Positions 41,737 through 51,114 of a DNA stretch of 64,000 nt are shown here, piece by piece. Made by a program: the position numbers and the translations under genes. The stretch comes from Pseudomonadota bacterium. Lineage in GTDB: Bacteria; Pseudomonadota; Alphaproteobacteria; Acetobacterales; Acetobacteraceae. Position 1 is the first letter of the stretch. Each line of letters starts with the position of its first letter. A model generated the notes under the pieces. The model saw only the letters and a list, made by a program, of their open reading frames with translations. It was not told where the DNA came from and made no database searches. The stretch lies in the NCBI GenBank assembly GCA_021818505.1, contig JAKADX010000001.1:1-64000 (forward strand), given 5' to 3'.

Positions 41737-42504
41737 ATGCGCCTCGCCTGGACTGTCCCCTCCTTCGCGGTGCTGACGCTGCTGGCCGGCTGCGGCCCGG
41801 ACTACTCGCCCAACACCTATAGCTCGTCCGCCGTGCAGCAGGCCAACAAGGTCCAGCGCGGCGAGATCATCGGGGTACGGCAGATCGACGTGAGCGCGTC
41901 CGGTGTCACCGGCGCGGCGACCGGCGCGGCGGCGGGCGGCGCGGTCGGTGGTGCCGCGGTTGCGGACGGCGCGGGCGGCGCGCTGGGGACCACCCTCGGC
42001 GCGCTCGGCGGCGGACTGGTCGGCGGCTTGATCGGCACCTCGGTTGAGCACGCGACCTCCAACACGTTCGCCTTCGAGTACGTCGTGCGCGAGTTCGACA
42101 AGGATCAGACACTGGTTTCGGTCACGCAGAAGGACAAGGTGCCGCTGAAGATCGGCACAAAGGTGCTGGTGATCGGCGGCAACCAGGCCCGCATCGTTCC
42201 GGACTACACGATCGATCCCGACGCGCCCAAGGCGGCGGACAAAGCCGCGCCCGCGCCGATGCAGGCCGAGCAGCCGACGCAGGCCGCGCCGGGCGGAGCG
42301 ACGGCACCAGCAGATGCCGCGGCCGCGTCGGCCCCGCAAGCGGCGCCCGCCCCCTCCGCCCTCGTGCCAAGCGTGCTTGCCCCCACCATGATCGCACCGC
42401 CATCGGCGGCGACCACCGTCGCGCCGTTGGTCGCCGCGCCGCTCGCGGCGCCCGCGACAGCGGCGGCACCGACGGCCAGCCCGCCTGCCACGGCGACGCC
42501 ATAA
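41737..42504 (+). CDS. Glycine-zipper outer-membrane lipoprotein (SlyB/17 kDa antigen-like)
   Basis: A 255-residue predicted lipoprotein. A short signal peptide ends in the lipobox LLAGC with Cys at about residue 19. Residues about 60-105 form a glycine zipper (repeated GAAAGGAVGG and GALGGGLVGGLIG), as in SlyB-type proteins that sit in the outer membrane. A small beta-rich part (FEYVVREFDKDQTLVSVTQ, then GTKVLVIGGNQARIVPDY) follows. The last about 100 residues are an Ala/Pro-rich low-complexity tail not typical of SlyB. ATG at 41737 is favoured over GTG at 41734 because AAGGA lies 6 bases upstream. It probably has a structural or envelope-stress role. Confidence 0.8.
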   Translation: MRLAWTVPSFAVLTLLAGCGPDYSPNTYSSSAVQQANKVQRGEIIGVRQIDVSASGVTGAATGAAAGGAVGGAAVADGAGGALGTTLGALGGGLVGGLIGTSVEHATSNTFAFEYVVREFDKDQTLVSVTQKDKVPLKIGTKVLVIGGNQARIVPDYTIDPDAPKAADKAAPAPMQAEQPTQAAPGGATAPADAAAASAPQAAPAPSALVPSVLAPTMIAPPSAATTVAPLVAAPLAAPATAAAPTASPPATATP

Positions 42505-42505
42505 C

Positions 42506-44905
42506 TCAGCGTCCGAGCACGATCTCGACCCCATTCGGCGCATCGGGCAACGTCAGCCGAACCGACCCGTCCGCCGCATCGAACCGCGACCCGACGAGCG
42601 CGCCCGACGCGCGCACGGAGGCCGGCGCCGTCTGGCCGAACACGACGACGTCGATCGCCCGCCACCACGGCACAAAGCTTCCGCGCCGCGCCGCTAGCCG
42701 CACTCGCAGCCCGTCGGGCCCGGGTTGGCAGACGACCTCCTGACGCAGGAACACCCCGCGCGCGTAGCCGAGCGTCAGCCCGTCATCGGCGTAGATCGCC
42801 CCGCGGCAGTCCGGACCGGGATAGACCAGCAGTTCCAGATTGCCATCGGGCGTCTCACTGGTGCTTTGCACGAGCGGCGCACGCGGGATCACCGCGCCGG
42901 CGCGCGCGAACACCGGCAGCCGGTCGGCATCCGGCAGCAGGCGCAGTTCGCCGGGCGGCACGCGGCGTCCGGTCCAGTAGTCGAACCAGTCGGTCCCCAC
43001 CGGCCGCGCGAGCGGGTAAGGGTCCGGCCGCTCATCCGGCGGGGGTGCGACCAGCAGGGCGCCGCCGAACATGAACTGGCTCCCCACCCGCTCCAGTCCG
43101 GCCTCGGGGAATTCCAGGAACAAGGGCCGCATGATCGGCACACCGGTGCGCGATGCCTCCTCGGCCGCCGCGTAGAGATAGGGCATCAGCCGATAGCGCG
43201 CCGCGATCGCCGCGCGCCGTCGCGCCACCTCGGCCTCGTCGCCGACATAGGCCTCCTGGTCGGCACTGCCCTTCTCGGTATGGTCGCGGAAGAACGGATT
43301 GAACGCGCCCAGTTCGATCCAGCGCGTGAGCAGCCGCGGCGTCGGCGTGCCAGCAAAGCCGCCGATGTCGTCGCCTGCAAAGGCGAAGCCGGACAAGCCG
43401 AGATTGAGCAGTTGCGGCGTCGAGAGGCGCCAATGGTTCCAGGTCGCGGTGTTGTCCCCGGTCCATACCGCGGCACTGCGCTGCCCGCCGGCGAACGTGG
43501 CGCGCGTCAGCACAAAGGTCCGCCGATCGGGGGCGAGCGCACGCAATCCCTCGGCTGTCGCCTCTGCGTTCAGCATACCGTACGCGTTGTGAACCTCGCG
43601 ATGCGTGGCAATGCGGCTCGGCCATCCTGGCTCCTCGATGCGATGGACAGCGTCCAGCGGCAGCGTCTTGTCCGGCCCGTCGAACACCACCGGCTCGTTC
43701 ATGTCGTCCCAGAACCCGGCGATGCCGACATCGAGACAGAGCTTACTGTACAGCGTGCCGAACCATTTCCGCGTGGCCGCTCGGGCGAAGTCGGGAAACA
43801 GCGCAGGCCCGGGCCACACTTTGCCCACATAGGGCATGCCATCCGGCATCCGCACGAAATGCCCGCCGGCGATCCCGCTGTCATAGGGCACATAGCCGGC
43901 GCCAGGAAGGTCGGCGATGTGCATGTCGTCGATCGCCACCACTCGGACGCCCGCCGCGCCGAGCCGCCGAACCATTCCCTTCAGGTCGGGAAACGCCATG
44001 GCATCCACCGTGAACGGCCGGTTGCGGTCGAGGTAACCGATGTCGAGCCAGATCACGTCGAGGGGAATGCGCGTCGCGCGGTACGCCGCCACCACCTGCA
44101 CGACGCGCGCCTCGGTCGGATAGCTCCAGCGGCTCTGATGGAAACCAAGGCTCCACAGCGGCGGCAACGTCATCCGGCCGGTGAGCCAGGTGTAGTTTTC
44201 CAGCACCTGCTTTGGTGCCGGACCGGCGATGAAATACCAGTCGGCCGCGCCTCCCTCGGCGCCGAAACACACCGCGTCGCGGCGTGCCACGTTGAAATCG
44301 AAGTTGCTGCGCCAAGTCGAATCGAGGAACACGCCATAGGCAGTGCCGCGGCGCAGGGCGAGAAAGAACGGCACCGACTTGTAGAGTGGATCTGAGGATT
44401 CCTGCCAGGCATAGGCATCGGTGTTCCAGTTGACGAACGCGCGCCCACGCCGGTCCAGCGCGCCAGGTTTGTCGCCGAGCCCGTAGTAGTGAGCATCGGG
44501 GGGGCTGACATGGCAGACGCGGAACCCACCGCCGGGCGCCGCGAGCGTGCCGCCCGGCGCCTCCGTGACAAGCAGGCGGCCAGCAGCGTCGCGGATCGAC
44601 AGGAGCCAGGATGCCGGATCGACGGACACCCGCAACGTGCGCGTGGCAAAGCCCGGCGTGCCGGCGGTGGCAGGCACAACCGCGATTGCCGCCTGTTGTC
44701 GCGCTGGCAGTACCGCCCAAGGTTCGCCCGGCGGCAGCGTCCCGGTCGGCGCCGCCTGAATGCGCAGCACGTCGTCGGTCAGCGCGGTTACGCGCAGTAT
44801 CGCGCTGCCGCGCCGCAACTCGATGCCGGATGCGCGCGGCTGCACTGTCTGCGCCCGCGCCCCGGCGGTGATCAGCATGGCAAGCACCGCAATCAGTCGC
44901 CGCAT
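42506..44905 (-). CDS. Exported GH31 family alpha-glucosidase/xylosidase-like enzyme
   Basis: A 799-residue glycoside hydrolase with an N-terminal signal peptide (RRLIAVLAMLITAGARAQ), so periplasmic or secreted. The GH31 catalytic barrel shows the nucleophile aspartate in GFWDDMNEP (around residue 400) and the acid/base aspartate in WTGDN (around 484). FRDHTEKGSADQEAY and the downstream beta-sandwich domains are intact. Activity on alpha-glucosides is most likely; alpha-xyloside or other specificities cannot be excluded. It is divergent from frcB, suggesting that released sugar is imported by the adjacent ABC system. It converges on the lipoprotein gene with no spacer. Confidence 0.9.
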   Translation of the reverse strand: MRRLIAVLAMLITAGARAQTVQPRASGIELRRGSAILRVTALTDDVLRIQAAPTGTLPPGEPWAVLPARQQAAIAVVPATAGTPGFATRTLRVSVDPASWLLSIRDAAGRLLVTEAPGGTLAAPGGGFRVCHVSPPDAHYYGLGDKPGALDRRGRAFVNWNTDAYAWQESSDPLYKSVPFFLALRRGTAYGVFLDSTWRSNFDFNVARRDAVCFGAEGGAADWYFIAGPAPKQVLENYTWLTGRMTLPPLWSLGFHQSRWSYPTEARVVQVVAAYRATRIPLDVIWLDIGYLDRNRPFTVDAMAFPDLKGMVRRLGAAGVRVVAIDDMHIADLPGAGYVPYDSGIAGGHFVRMPDGMPYVGKVWPGPALFPDFARAATRKWFGTLYSKLCLDVGIAGFWDDMNEPVVFDGPDKTLPLDAVHRIEEPGWPSRIATHREVHNAYGMLNAEATAEGLRALAPDRRTFVLTRATFAGGQRSAAVWTGDNTATWNHWRLSTPQLLNLGLSGFAFAGDDIGGFAGTPTPRLLTRWIELGAFNPFFRDHTEKGSADQEAYVGDEAEVARRRAAIAARYRLMPYLYAAAEEASRTGVPIMRPLFLEFPEAGLERVGSQFMFGGALLVAPPPDERPDPYPLARPVGTDWFDYWTGRRVPPGELRLLPDADRLPVFARAGAVIPRAPLVQSTSETPDGNLELLVYPGPDCRGAIYADDGLTLGYARGVFLRQEVVCQPGPDGLRVRLAARRGSFVPWWRAIDVVVFGQTAPASVRASGALVGSRFDAADGSVRLTLPDAPNGVEIVLGR

Positions 44906-45113
44906 CAAGATTGCTCCCGCACGGTGGTGCGCGCCGGGCGCACTCCGCTGTTGACGGAAACGACGCGGCCGGGGATGGTTGCGCTTCGCCGATTAGCTGG
45001 CGGCGCCCCCGCCATGCCAGAGCGCCGGGGCGGTACGAGCATCGGAATCGACACAGTTCTCCGCATTGTGAGGACCGAACGAACGGCAACGCGCCAAGGG
45101 GAGGGCGAAAAAG

Positions 45114-46148
45114 ATGACCAAGGAGATTGGCCGCAGGGCCTGGATGCTGGCCGGCGCGGTGGCGCTCGGAATGGCGGCATCCGCACCCGCCTGGGCAGAC
45201 AACATCATCGTCGGCCTGATCACCAAGACCGACAACAACCCGTTCTTCGTCAAGATGCGTGACGGCGCGTCAGCGAAAGCCAAGGAACTCGGAGTCACGC
45301 TGCAGACCTTCGCCGGCAAGTACGACGGCGACAACGACAGCCAGGTCGCCGCGATCGAGAGCCTGATCTCCGCCGGCGCCAAGGGCATCCTGATCACGCC
45401 GAGCGACACCAAGGCGATCGTACCGACAGTAAAGAAGGCACGCGATGCCGGGCTGCTGGTAATCGCGCTCGACACGCCGCTCGACCCGATCGAGGCCGCC
45501 GACGCCACCTTCGCCACCGACAACTTCCAGGCCGGCAAGCTGATCGGCGAATGGGCCAAGGGAATGCTCGGCGACAAGGCAAAGGACGCCCATGTCGCCA
45601 TGCTGGATGCGCTGGAGTTCCAGCCCACCGTGGACGTCCTGCGCGACGTGGGGTTCCAGACCGGCTTCGGCCTCAAGGTTCCGAACCTCGCGCATTACGG
45701 CGCCGGCGAGGACAAGCGCATCGTCGGCCACCAGTGGGGCAAGGGGGCGGAGGAAGGCGGCCGCACCGGGATGGAGAACCTGCTGCAGAAGGACCCCGAC
45801 ATCAACGTCGTGTACACCATCAACGAGCCGACGGCGGCCGGCGCATACGAGGCGCTGAAGGCAGCTGGGCGGGAGAAGGACGTCCTGATGGTCTCAGTGG
45901 ACGGCGGCTGCCCCGGCGTGCGCAATGTCAAGGCCGGAGTGATCGGAGCGACGTCACAGCAATATCCGCTGCTGATGGCCTCGATGGGCGTGCAGGCGGT
46001 GGTGGACTACGCCAAGACCGGCAAGAAGCCAGAACCGTCGCCGGGTCTGAAGTTCTTCAACACCGGCGTCAACCTTGTCACCGACCACCCAATGCCGGGC
46101 GTACCCTCGATCAGCGTGCAGGAGGGTCTGTCGAAGTGCTGGGGCTGA
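45114..46148 (+). CDS. frcB: Sugar ABC transporter periplasmic binding protein (FrcB-like)
   Basis: A 344-residue Peripla_BP_4-type binding protein. A signal peptide ends at APAWA-DN, residue about 29; it contains RR but lacks a clear Tat motif. The mature protein begins [19 protein letters not shown], typical of ribose/fructose binders, with [22 protein letters not shown] and the hinge-region [15 protein letters not shown]. The closest remembered relative is FrcB, the rhizobial fructose-binding protein. Ribose or another monosaccharide is possible. A GGGAGGG motif precedes the ATG. It forms a frcB-frcC-frcA operon. Confidence 0.82.
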   Translation: MTKEIGRRAWMLAGAVALGMAASAPAWADNIIVGLITKTDNNPFFVKMRDGASAKAKELGVTLQTFAGKYDGDNDSQVAAIESLISAGAKGILITPSDTKAIVPTVKKARDAGLLVIALDTPLDPIEAADATFATDNFQAGKLIGEWAKGMLGDKAKDAHVAMLDALEFQPTVDVLRDVGFQTGFGLKVPNLAHYGAGEDKRIVGHQWGKGAEEGGRTGMENLLQKDPDINVVYTINEPTAAGAYEALKAAGREKDVLMVSVDGGCPGVRNVKAGVIGATSQQYPLLMASMGVQAVVDYAKTGKKPEPSPGLKFFNTGVNLVTDHPMPGVPSISVQEGLSKCWG

Positions 46149-46161
46149 TGCCCACGACCGC

Positions 46162-47265
46162 GTGACGGCCGACGCCCCTTCGTCCTCCCGCTCGGCGGGG
46201 GAGGAATTTGCCGCTCCCCCTCTCCCGCTTGCGGGAGAGGGCCGCGGTGAGACTGTCGCAGCATTCGACGAGGAGCATCGCGGCGCCAGCCGCCGCCTGC
46301 ATCAGTTCCTGCACGACAACCCGACCGTCGTGCCCTTCATCGTGCTGCTGCTGGCGGTCACGCTGTTCAGCCTGATCGTCGGCCACCGTTTCTTCCACCC
46401 CTTCAACCTATCGCTGGTGCTGCAACAGGTCACGATCATCGCCATCCTCGGCTCGGCGCAGACGCTTATCATCCTCACCGCCGGCATCGACCTGTCGGTC
46501 GGCGCGATCATGGTCCTGTCGTCGGTGGTGATGGGACGACTTGCCGTGTTGAACGGACTGCCGATCGAGATCGCCTTTCCGCTCGGCCTACTGGTCGGCA
46601 TCGCCTGCGGCGCCGTGAACGGCGCACTGGTGGCGCTGCTCAAGCTGCCGCCGTTCATCGTCACGCTCGGCACCTGGAGCATCTTCGGTGCGCTCAATCT
46701 GTGGTATTCGCGCAGTGAGACGATCCGTCAGCAGGATGTCGAAGCGGCAGCGCCCTTTCTGCAATGGCTTGGCACGGCATTCCGCTTCTGGGGCGCGCGG
46801 CTGACCTACGGGTCGCTGCTGATGATCGCGCTCGCTGCGCTCATCTGGTACGTGCTGCAACGCACCGCGTTTGGCCGCCATGTCCACGCCACCGGCAACG
46901 ACCCGGACGCCGCGCGGCTCGCCGGCATCAATATCACAGGCGTTGTAATCGGCGTTTATACGATCGCCGGGTTGATCTGCTCCGTCGCCGGCTGGGCGCT
47001 GATCGGACGCATCGGCGCGATCAGCGCGATCTCCGGCGCGGAGTCCAATCTCGACTCGATCACCGCCGTCGTGATCGGCGGCACCAGCCTGTTCGGCGGG
47101 CGCGGCTCGATCATCGGCACGCTGGTTGGCGCGCTGATCGTCGGCGTGTTCCGCAACGGCCTCGCACTGGCTGGCGCCGATGCGCTGTGGCAGGAGTTTG
47201 CAATTGGCCTGCTCATCATCGTCGCGGTGGCGATCGACCAATGGATCCGCAAGGCCGCCTCATGA
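46162..47265 (+). CDS. frcC: Sugar ABC transporter permease (FrcC-like)
   Basis: A roughly 367-residue inner-membrane permease of the BPD_transp_2 type with about 8-10 helices. LILTAGIDLSVGAIMVLSSVVMG and LPPFIVTLGTWSIFGALNLW match FrcC closely, and GGTSLFGGRGSIIGTLVGALIVG is the cytoplasmic coupling loop. The start is uncertain: GTG at 46162 gives MTADAPSSSRSAGEEF, a translated copy of the dispersed repeat, then VAAFDEEHRGASRRLHQFL, which resembles the normal N-terminus. The repeat seems to have inserted into or just before the original start. It overlaps frcA by ATGA. Confidence 0.85.
   Translation: MTADAPSSSRSAGEEFAAPPLPLAGEGRGETVAAFDEEHRGASRRLHQFLHDNPTVVPFIVLLLAVTLFSLIVGHRFFHPFNLSLVLQQVTIIAILGSAQTLIILTAGIDLSVGAIMVLSSVVMGRLAVLNGLPIEIAFPLGLLVGIACGAVNGALVALLKLPPFIVTLGTWSIFGALNLWYSRSETIRQQDVEAAAPFLQWLGTAFRFWGARLTYGSLLMIALAALIWYVLQRTAFGRHVHATGNDPDAARLAGINITGVVIGVYTIAGLICSVAGWALIGRIGAISAISGAESNLDSITAVVIGGTSLFGGRGSIIGTLVGALIVGVFRNGLALAGADALWQEFAIGLLIIVAVAIDQWIRKAAS
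46176..46252. repeat. Dispersed palindromic repeat inside frcC 5' end
   Basis: Two adjacent imperfect-to-perfect palindromes. The first is TCCTCCCGC-TCG-GCGGGGGAGGA at about 46181-46204. The second, 46218-46241, is an 11-bp-arm perfect palindrome CCCTCTCCCGC-TT-GCGGGAGAGGG. The same arms recur at 56178-56201 and 56222-56245, so this is a REP/BIME-like family. Translated in the frcC frame it reads PPLPLAGEGRG. Confidence 0.8.
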
Positions 47266-48062
47266 ACCCAGCCGCACCAATCCTGTCCGCGCACGGACTG
47301 AACAAGCGCTACGGCCGCGTGGTCGCGCTGAACGATGCCGATTTCGACCTGATGCCGGGCGAGATTCTCGCCGTCATCGGCGACAACGGGGCTGGCAAAT
47401 CGACGCTCATCAAATGCCTCGCCGGCGCCGTGATGCCCGATTCGGGGGAGATTCGTCTGGACGGCAGGCTCGTGCGGTTCCACTCGCCGCTCGATGCGCG
47501 CGCGGCGGGGATCGAGACGGTGTATCAGCACCTCGCATTGTGCCCGGCGCTCTCGATCGTGGACAATCTGTTCCTCGGCCGCGAGCGGCGCGTGCCCGGC
47601 CTCGCCGGCCGGCTGTTCCGCTTGCTCGACCGCGCGGCCATGGAGCGTGAGGCGCGCGCGCAACTCAATGCACTTGGCCTGCTCACCATCCAGAACATCC
47701 GCCAGTCGGTCGAGACACTGTCCGGCGGGCAGCGTCAGGGCGTCGCCGTGGTGCGCGCGACCGCCTTCGGGAGCCGCGTTGTCATCATGGACGAGCCGAC
47801 CGCGGCACTCGGCGTGAAGGAATCTAGGCGAGTCCTGGAGCTGATGCTGGACGTGAAGCGGCGGGGCCTGCCAATCGTGCTGATCAGCCACAACATGCCG
47901 CACGTGTTCGAGGTCGCCGATCGCATCCACATCCACCGACTCGGCCGGCGGATCGCCGTGATCAAGCCGGCGCTGTTCTCAATGTCAGACGCTGTCGCCA
48001 TCATGACCGGCGCGATGCCACCGCCCGACCCTTACGGCGCGTCGAATGGCAGCCCGACATAG
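47262..48062 (+). CDS. frcA: Sugar ABC transporter ATP-binding protein (FrcA-like)
   Basis: A 266-residue single-domain ABC ATPase: Walker A GDNGAGKST, signature LSGGQRQGV, Walker B VVIMDEPTAALG, H-loop LISHNMP. The single nucleotide-binding domain, rather than the double one of RbsA/XylG, fits FrcA. It energises import through FrcC. Its last 31 bases overlap the 3' end of the convergent pobA gene, so the C-terminal PYGASNGSPT and the PobA C-terminus use the same DNA on opposite strands. Confidence 0.87.
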   Translation: MNPAAPILSAHGLNKRYGRVVALNDADFDLMPGEILAVIGDNGAGKSTLIKCLAGAVMPDSGEIRLDGRLVRFHSPLDARAAGIETVYQHLALCPALSIVDNLFLGRERRVPGLAGRLFRLLDRAAMEREARAQLNALGLLTIQNIRQSVETLSGGQRQGVAVVRATAFGSRVVIMDEPTAALGVKESRRVLELMLDVKRRGLPIVLISHNMPHVFEVADRIHIHRLGRRIAVIKPALFSMSDAVAIMTGAMPPPDPYGASNGSPT

Positions 48063-49216
48063 TTCTCCGCCAACGCCGTCGCCGCCGCCCGCGAGCTGCG
48101 CACGAAATCCAGATCGGCGAAGTGGATGCGTCGCTCGAACTCTGTCTCGGCCGGATTGCGGTGCAGCATCGTGGTCATGTACCAGGAGAACCGCTCACCC
48201 TTCCACACGCGCCGCAGTGCCGTCGCGCTGTAGCGGGCGAGCAGCGCGCCATCGTTGCGCGCATACTGCGCCGCCAGCGCGCGCGACAGCACCAGCACGT
48301 CGGCGACCGCGAGATTGAGGCCCTTGGCCCCGGTCGGCGGCACGATGTGCGCCGCATCGCCCGCGAGGAACAGCCGCCCGTGCTGCATAGGATCGCACAC
48401 GAAGCTGCGCAGTGGGATGATGCCCTTCTGGAAGATCGGCCCTTCCTGCAAGGTCCAGCCGTCAAGTTCGAGTCGGGCGTGCAGTTGCTCCCAGATGCGT
48501 GCGTCCGGCCAGAGGGCGATGTCATCGTGCGGATCGCACTGGATATAGAGCCGCTGCACCTCGGGTGAGCGCGTGCTGAGCAGCGCGAAACCATCGGCCT
48601 GGTTGCTGTAGATCAGCTCGTGCCAGGAGCGCGGCGCGCGCGTCAGGATGCCGAGCCAGCCGAACGGATAGATTTTCTGGTATTCGCGGCGCACCGCGTC
48701 GGGAATCGCCTGCCGCGAAGGGCCGTGGAATCCGTCCGCGCCGACGACGTAGTCGCAATGCAGCTCTTCCTGCGCACCGCCGGCGCCGCGTCGGAACGCG
48801 ACGTTCGGCGCCTCACCGTCGATGCCGCTGATCGCGCTGGCATGCGCCTCGAACACGACCTCCCCCCCGCGCGCGAGCCACGCCGCGATCAGGTCGCGCA
48901 GCACCTGGTGCTGCGGATAGACCGTGACGCGCTTGCCGCCGGTCAGCTCCGCCATGTCCAGATGCAGCCGCGAGCGGTCCCATTGCAGCGTGATGCCGGT
49001 GTGGAAATCCGCCTCGCGCTTCAGTCGCTCATCGATGCCGAGCGTGCCCATGAGATCGACTACCCACTGCTCCAGCACCCCGGCGCGGATCGTGCCTTCG
49101 ACATCGGCACGCGAGCGGCTCTCCAGGATCACCGCGCTGATCCCCTCGCGCGCCAGCAGGTGCGCGAGGAACAATCCGGCGGGACCGGCGCCGATGATGC
49201 CTACCTGCGTGCGCAT
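48032..49216 (-). CDS. pobA: 4-hydroxybenzoate 3-monooxygenase
   Basis: A 394-residue FAD-dependent hydroxylase converting 4-hydroxybenzoate to protocatechuate with NADPH and O2. The FAD-binding GIIGAGPAGLFLAHLLARE (GxGxxG), the middle YVVGADGFHGPSR and the late GRLFLAGDAAHIVPPTGAKG are all present, and the length matches PobA. The start codon ATG follows immediately after the livM stop (TAGATG), so pobA is the last gene of the pca-ABC operon. It supplies the substrate for PcaGH and accepts the product of the 4-hydroxybenzoyl-CoA thioesterase encoded in the divergent operon. Confidence 0.95.
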   Translation of the reverse strand: MRTQVGIIGAGPAGLFLAHLLAREGISAVILESRSRADVEGTIRAGVLEQWVVDLMGTLGIDERLKREADFHTGITLQWDRSRLHLDMAELTGGKRVTVYPQHQVLRDLIAAWLARGGEVVFEAHASAISGIDGEAPNVAFRRGAGGAQEELHCDYVVGADGFHGPSRQAIPDAVRREYQKIYPFGWLGILTRAPRSWHELIYSNQADGFALLSTRSPEVQRLYIQCDPHDDIALWPDARIWEQLHARLELDGWTLQEGPIFQKGIIPLRSFVCDPMQHGRLFLAGDAAHIVPPTGAKGLNLAVADVLVLSRALAAQYARNDGALLARYSATALRRVWKGERFSWYMTTMLHRNPAETEFERRIHFADLDFVRSSRAAATALAENYVGLPFDAP

Positions 49217-50227
49217 CTATCCCCCTCCCGGCTGCCGCGACGCCGGCAGCGCGACATGATAGCCGACAGGCAACATGCGCAGCGCGTACCGCCGCTCTGC
49301 ATTGCCCCACAATCCCGCCGGCACGAACAGCGCGAACAGCAGCGCCGCCGCGCCCAGGCCGACGAGATACCAGACCCCATAGGCGCCGAACACGGTCTCC
49401 ACGACGAAGAACAACACCGCGCCCAGCACCGGCCCCTCGAAAGTCCCCAGCCCACCGACCAGCGTCATGAAGATCATGTACGCGGTCCATTGCACGCTGA
49501 AATACGCGCGCGGCTGGAAAGTGATGGCGGAAGCAAGCCACAGCGCACCCGCCAGCGCGCAGCCGAGTGCGGCGAGCACGAACACCACCCGCTTGGTCGC
49601 AAGAACCCGCACGCCGACCGATGCCGCTGCCTGCTCGTCGTCGCGGATGGCCTGCACCGACGCGCCGACGCGCCCGCGCAGCATCAGGAACATCGCGCCC
49701 AGCAGCACGACCATGCCGCCGAGAGCGCTCCAGTACGTGTCCGCACGCCGCGCCGGCGCCGTCACCGCGTTAAGTGCGATCAGCGAGGTGCCCGTCTCCC
49801 CGTTGATCAGCGGATCGAGGTTGACCAGCAGATGCGCAAGTTCGGCCACGACCCACATGCCGATCGCGAATTCGCCGCCGCGCAGACGCAGCATCACCTC
49901 ACCCAGCGGCAGCGCCAGCAGCCCGACCAGCAGTGCCGCCACCGCGAGCGACGGATAGACCGGCACGCCGGCGTGCGACAGCCGGATCGCGGCGAAGGCG
50001 CCGAGGCCGAAAAACGCCTGCTGGCCGACCGAGACCAGCCCGCCATAGCCTGCCAGCGCGTTCCACATCGCGCCGAGGATCACATAGACGAACAGTGCCG
50101 TCAGCCGGTCCGTCACGCCCGGCGCGAACACGAACGGCCCCACTGCCAACACCACAAGCGCAGCGGCGATCGCAGTGGCGAAGGCCGCCGAACGTCCCGT
50201 CCAGCGCAGTACCATGGTCGCGCTCAT
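49217..50227 (-). CDS. Branched-chain-type ABC transporter permease (LivM family)
   Basis: A 336-residue inner-membrane permease with about 9-10 helices. YGGLVSVGQQAFFGLGAFAA and MTLVGGLGTFEGPVLGAV are the characteristic LivM motifs. The start at 50227 overlaps the LivH-type gene as ATGA. Embedded between pca genes and pobA, it probably helps import an aromatic acid rather than amino acids. The substrate is decided by the binding protein encoded upstream. Confidence 0.88.
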   Translation of the reverse strand: MSATMVLRWTGRSAAFATAIAAALVVLAVGPFVFAPGVTDRLTALFVYVILGAMWNALAGYGGLVSVGQQAFFGLGAFAAIRLSHAGVPVYPSLAVAALLVGLLALPLGEVMLRLRGGEFAIGMWVVAELAHLLVNLDPLINGETGTSLIALNAVTAPARRADTYWSALGGMVVLLGAMFLMLRGRVGASVQAIRDDEQAAASVGVRVLATKRVVFVLAALGCALAGALWLASAITFQPRAYFSVQWTAYMIFMTLVGGLGTFEGPVLGAVLFFVVETVFGAYGVWYLVGLGAAALLFALFVPAGLWGNAERRYALRMLPVGYHVALPASRQPGGG

Positions 50228-51114
50228 GCTGCGCGGACCCGCAGCCGCCGCAGGTTGAGGCCGGACAGCCAGACACGCGCCACCAGCACGCCAAGAAACA
50301 CAAGATGCCCGGCGATCAGGAAGAAGCGTGGGCTGATGAAGGCGCCGATGTTCTGCGCAATGCCGAGCACGATGCCGCCGGCCAGGGTGCCCCACAGCGA
50401 GCCGAAGCCGCCGATGACCACTGTCTCGAATGCGAAGATCAACTGCGCGCCGCCGCTGTAGGGGTCGAACGTGGTGCGCATCGCCAGGAACGCGCCGGCC
50501 ACCGTCGCCATCGCCATCGCGATCGCCGTCGCCAGCGCGTAGACCGCGCGCGCATCGATGCCGATCAGTCCGACCACGGACGGGTCCTCTGCCGTCGCGC
50601 GGATCGTGCGTCCCAGCCGCGTGCGCGAGAGGAACGTCTGCAACCCGCCCAGCACTACTATCGCGACCGCAAGGATCAGCACGTCCAGCCGGCCTACCGT
50701 GATGTCATCGGTCAGCGACCAGCTGTCGAACGACAGGTCCCCGATATAGGGAGCAAGCGAGCGCGTGTCGGCGCCGAATCGCTGGAACAATAGATTGTCG
50801 AGCACGATCGCCAGACCGAACGTGCTGAGCAGCGGCACCAGCATCCCGCCGCGCAAACTGCGATCCAGCACAAGCCGTTGCAGCAGCCAGCCCACCACCG
50901 CCATCGCCGGAATCGCGACGATCAGGCTGAGCCAGGGCGACAGACCCGCCCGGTCCGCCAGTTCGAACAGCACGAAAGCGGCCAGCACCACCAGGCTGCC
51001 GTGCGCCAGGTTGACGATGCGCATAACGCCGAACAGGAACGACAGGCTACACGCGACCAGTGCGTAATAGGCGCCGAGGAACACGCCCTGCACCAACTGG
51101 TTCAGAAAGATCAC
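50224..51114 (-). CDS. Branched-chain-type ABC transporter permease (LivH family)
   Basis: A 296-residue permease with about 8 helices. GAYYALVACSLSFLFGVMRIVNLAHG at the N-terminus and FETVVIGGFGSLWGTLAGGIVLG near the C-terminus are typical of LivH. The start is GTG at 51114 (MIFLNQLVQGVFLG), overlapping the LivF stop as GTGA. It pairs with the LivM-type permease to form the translocation channel. Confidence 0.88.
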   Translation of the reverse strand: MIFLNQLVQGVFLGAYYALVACSLSFLFGVMRIVNLAHGSLVVLAAFVLFELADRAGLSPWLSLIVAIPAMAVVGWLLQRLVLDRSLRGGMLVPLLSTFGLAIVLDNLLFQRFGADTRSLAPYIGDLSFDSWSLTDDITVGRLDVLILAVAIVVLGGLQTFLSRTRLGRTIRATAEDPSVVGLIGIDARAVYALATAIAMAMATVAGAFLAMRTTFDPYSGGAQLIFAFETVVIGGFGSLWGTLAGGIVLGIAQNIGAFISPRFFLIAGHLVFLGVLVARVWLSGLNLRRLRVRAA

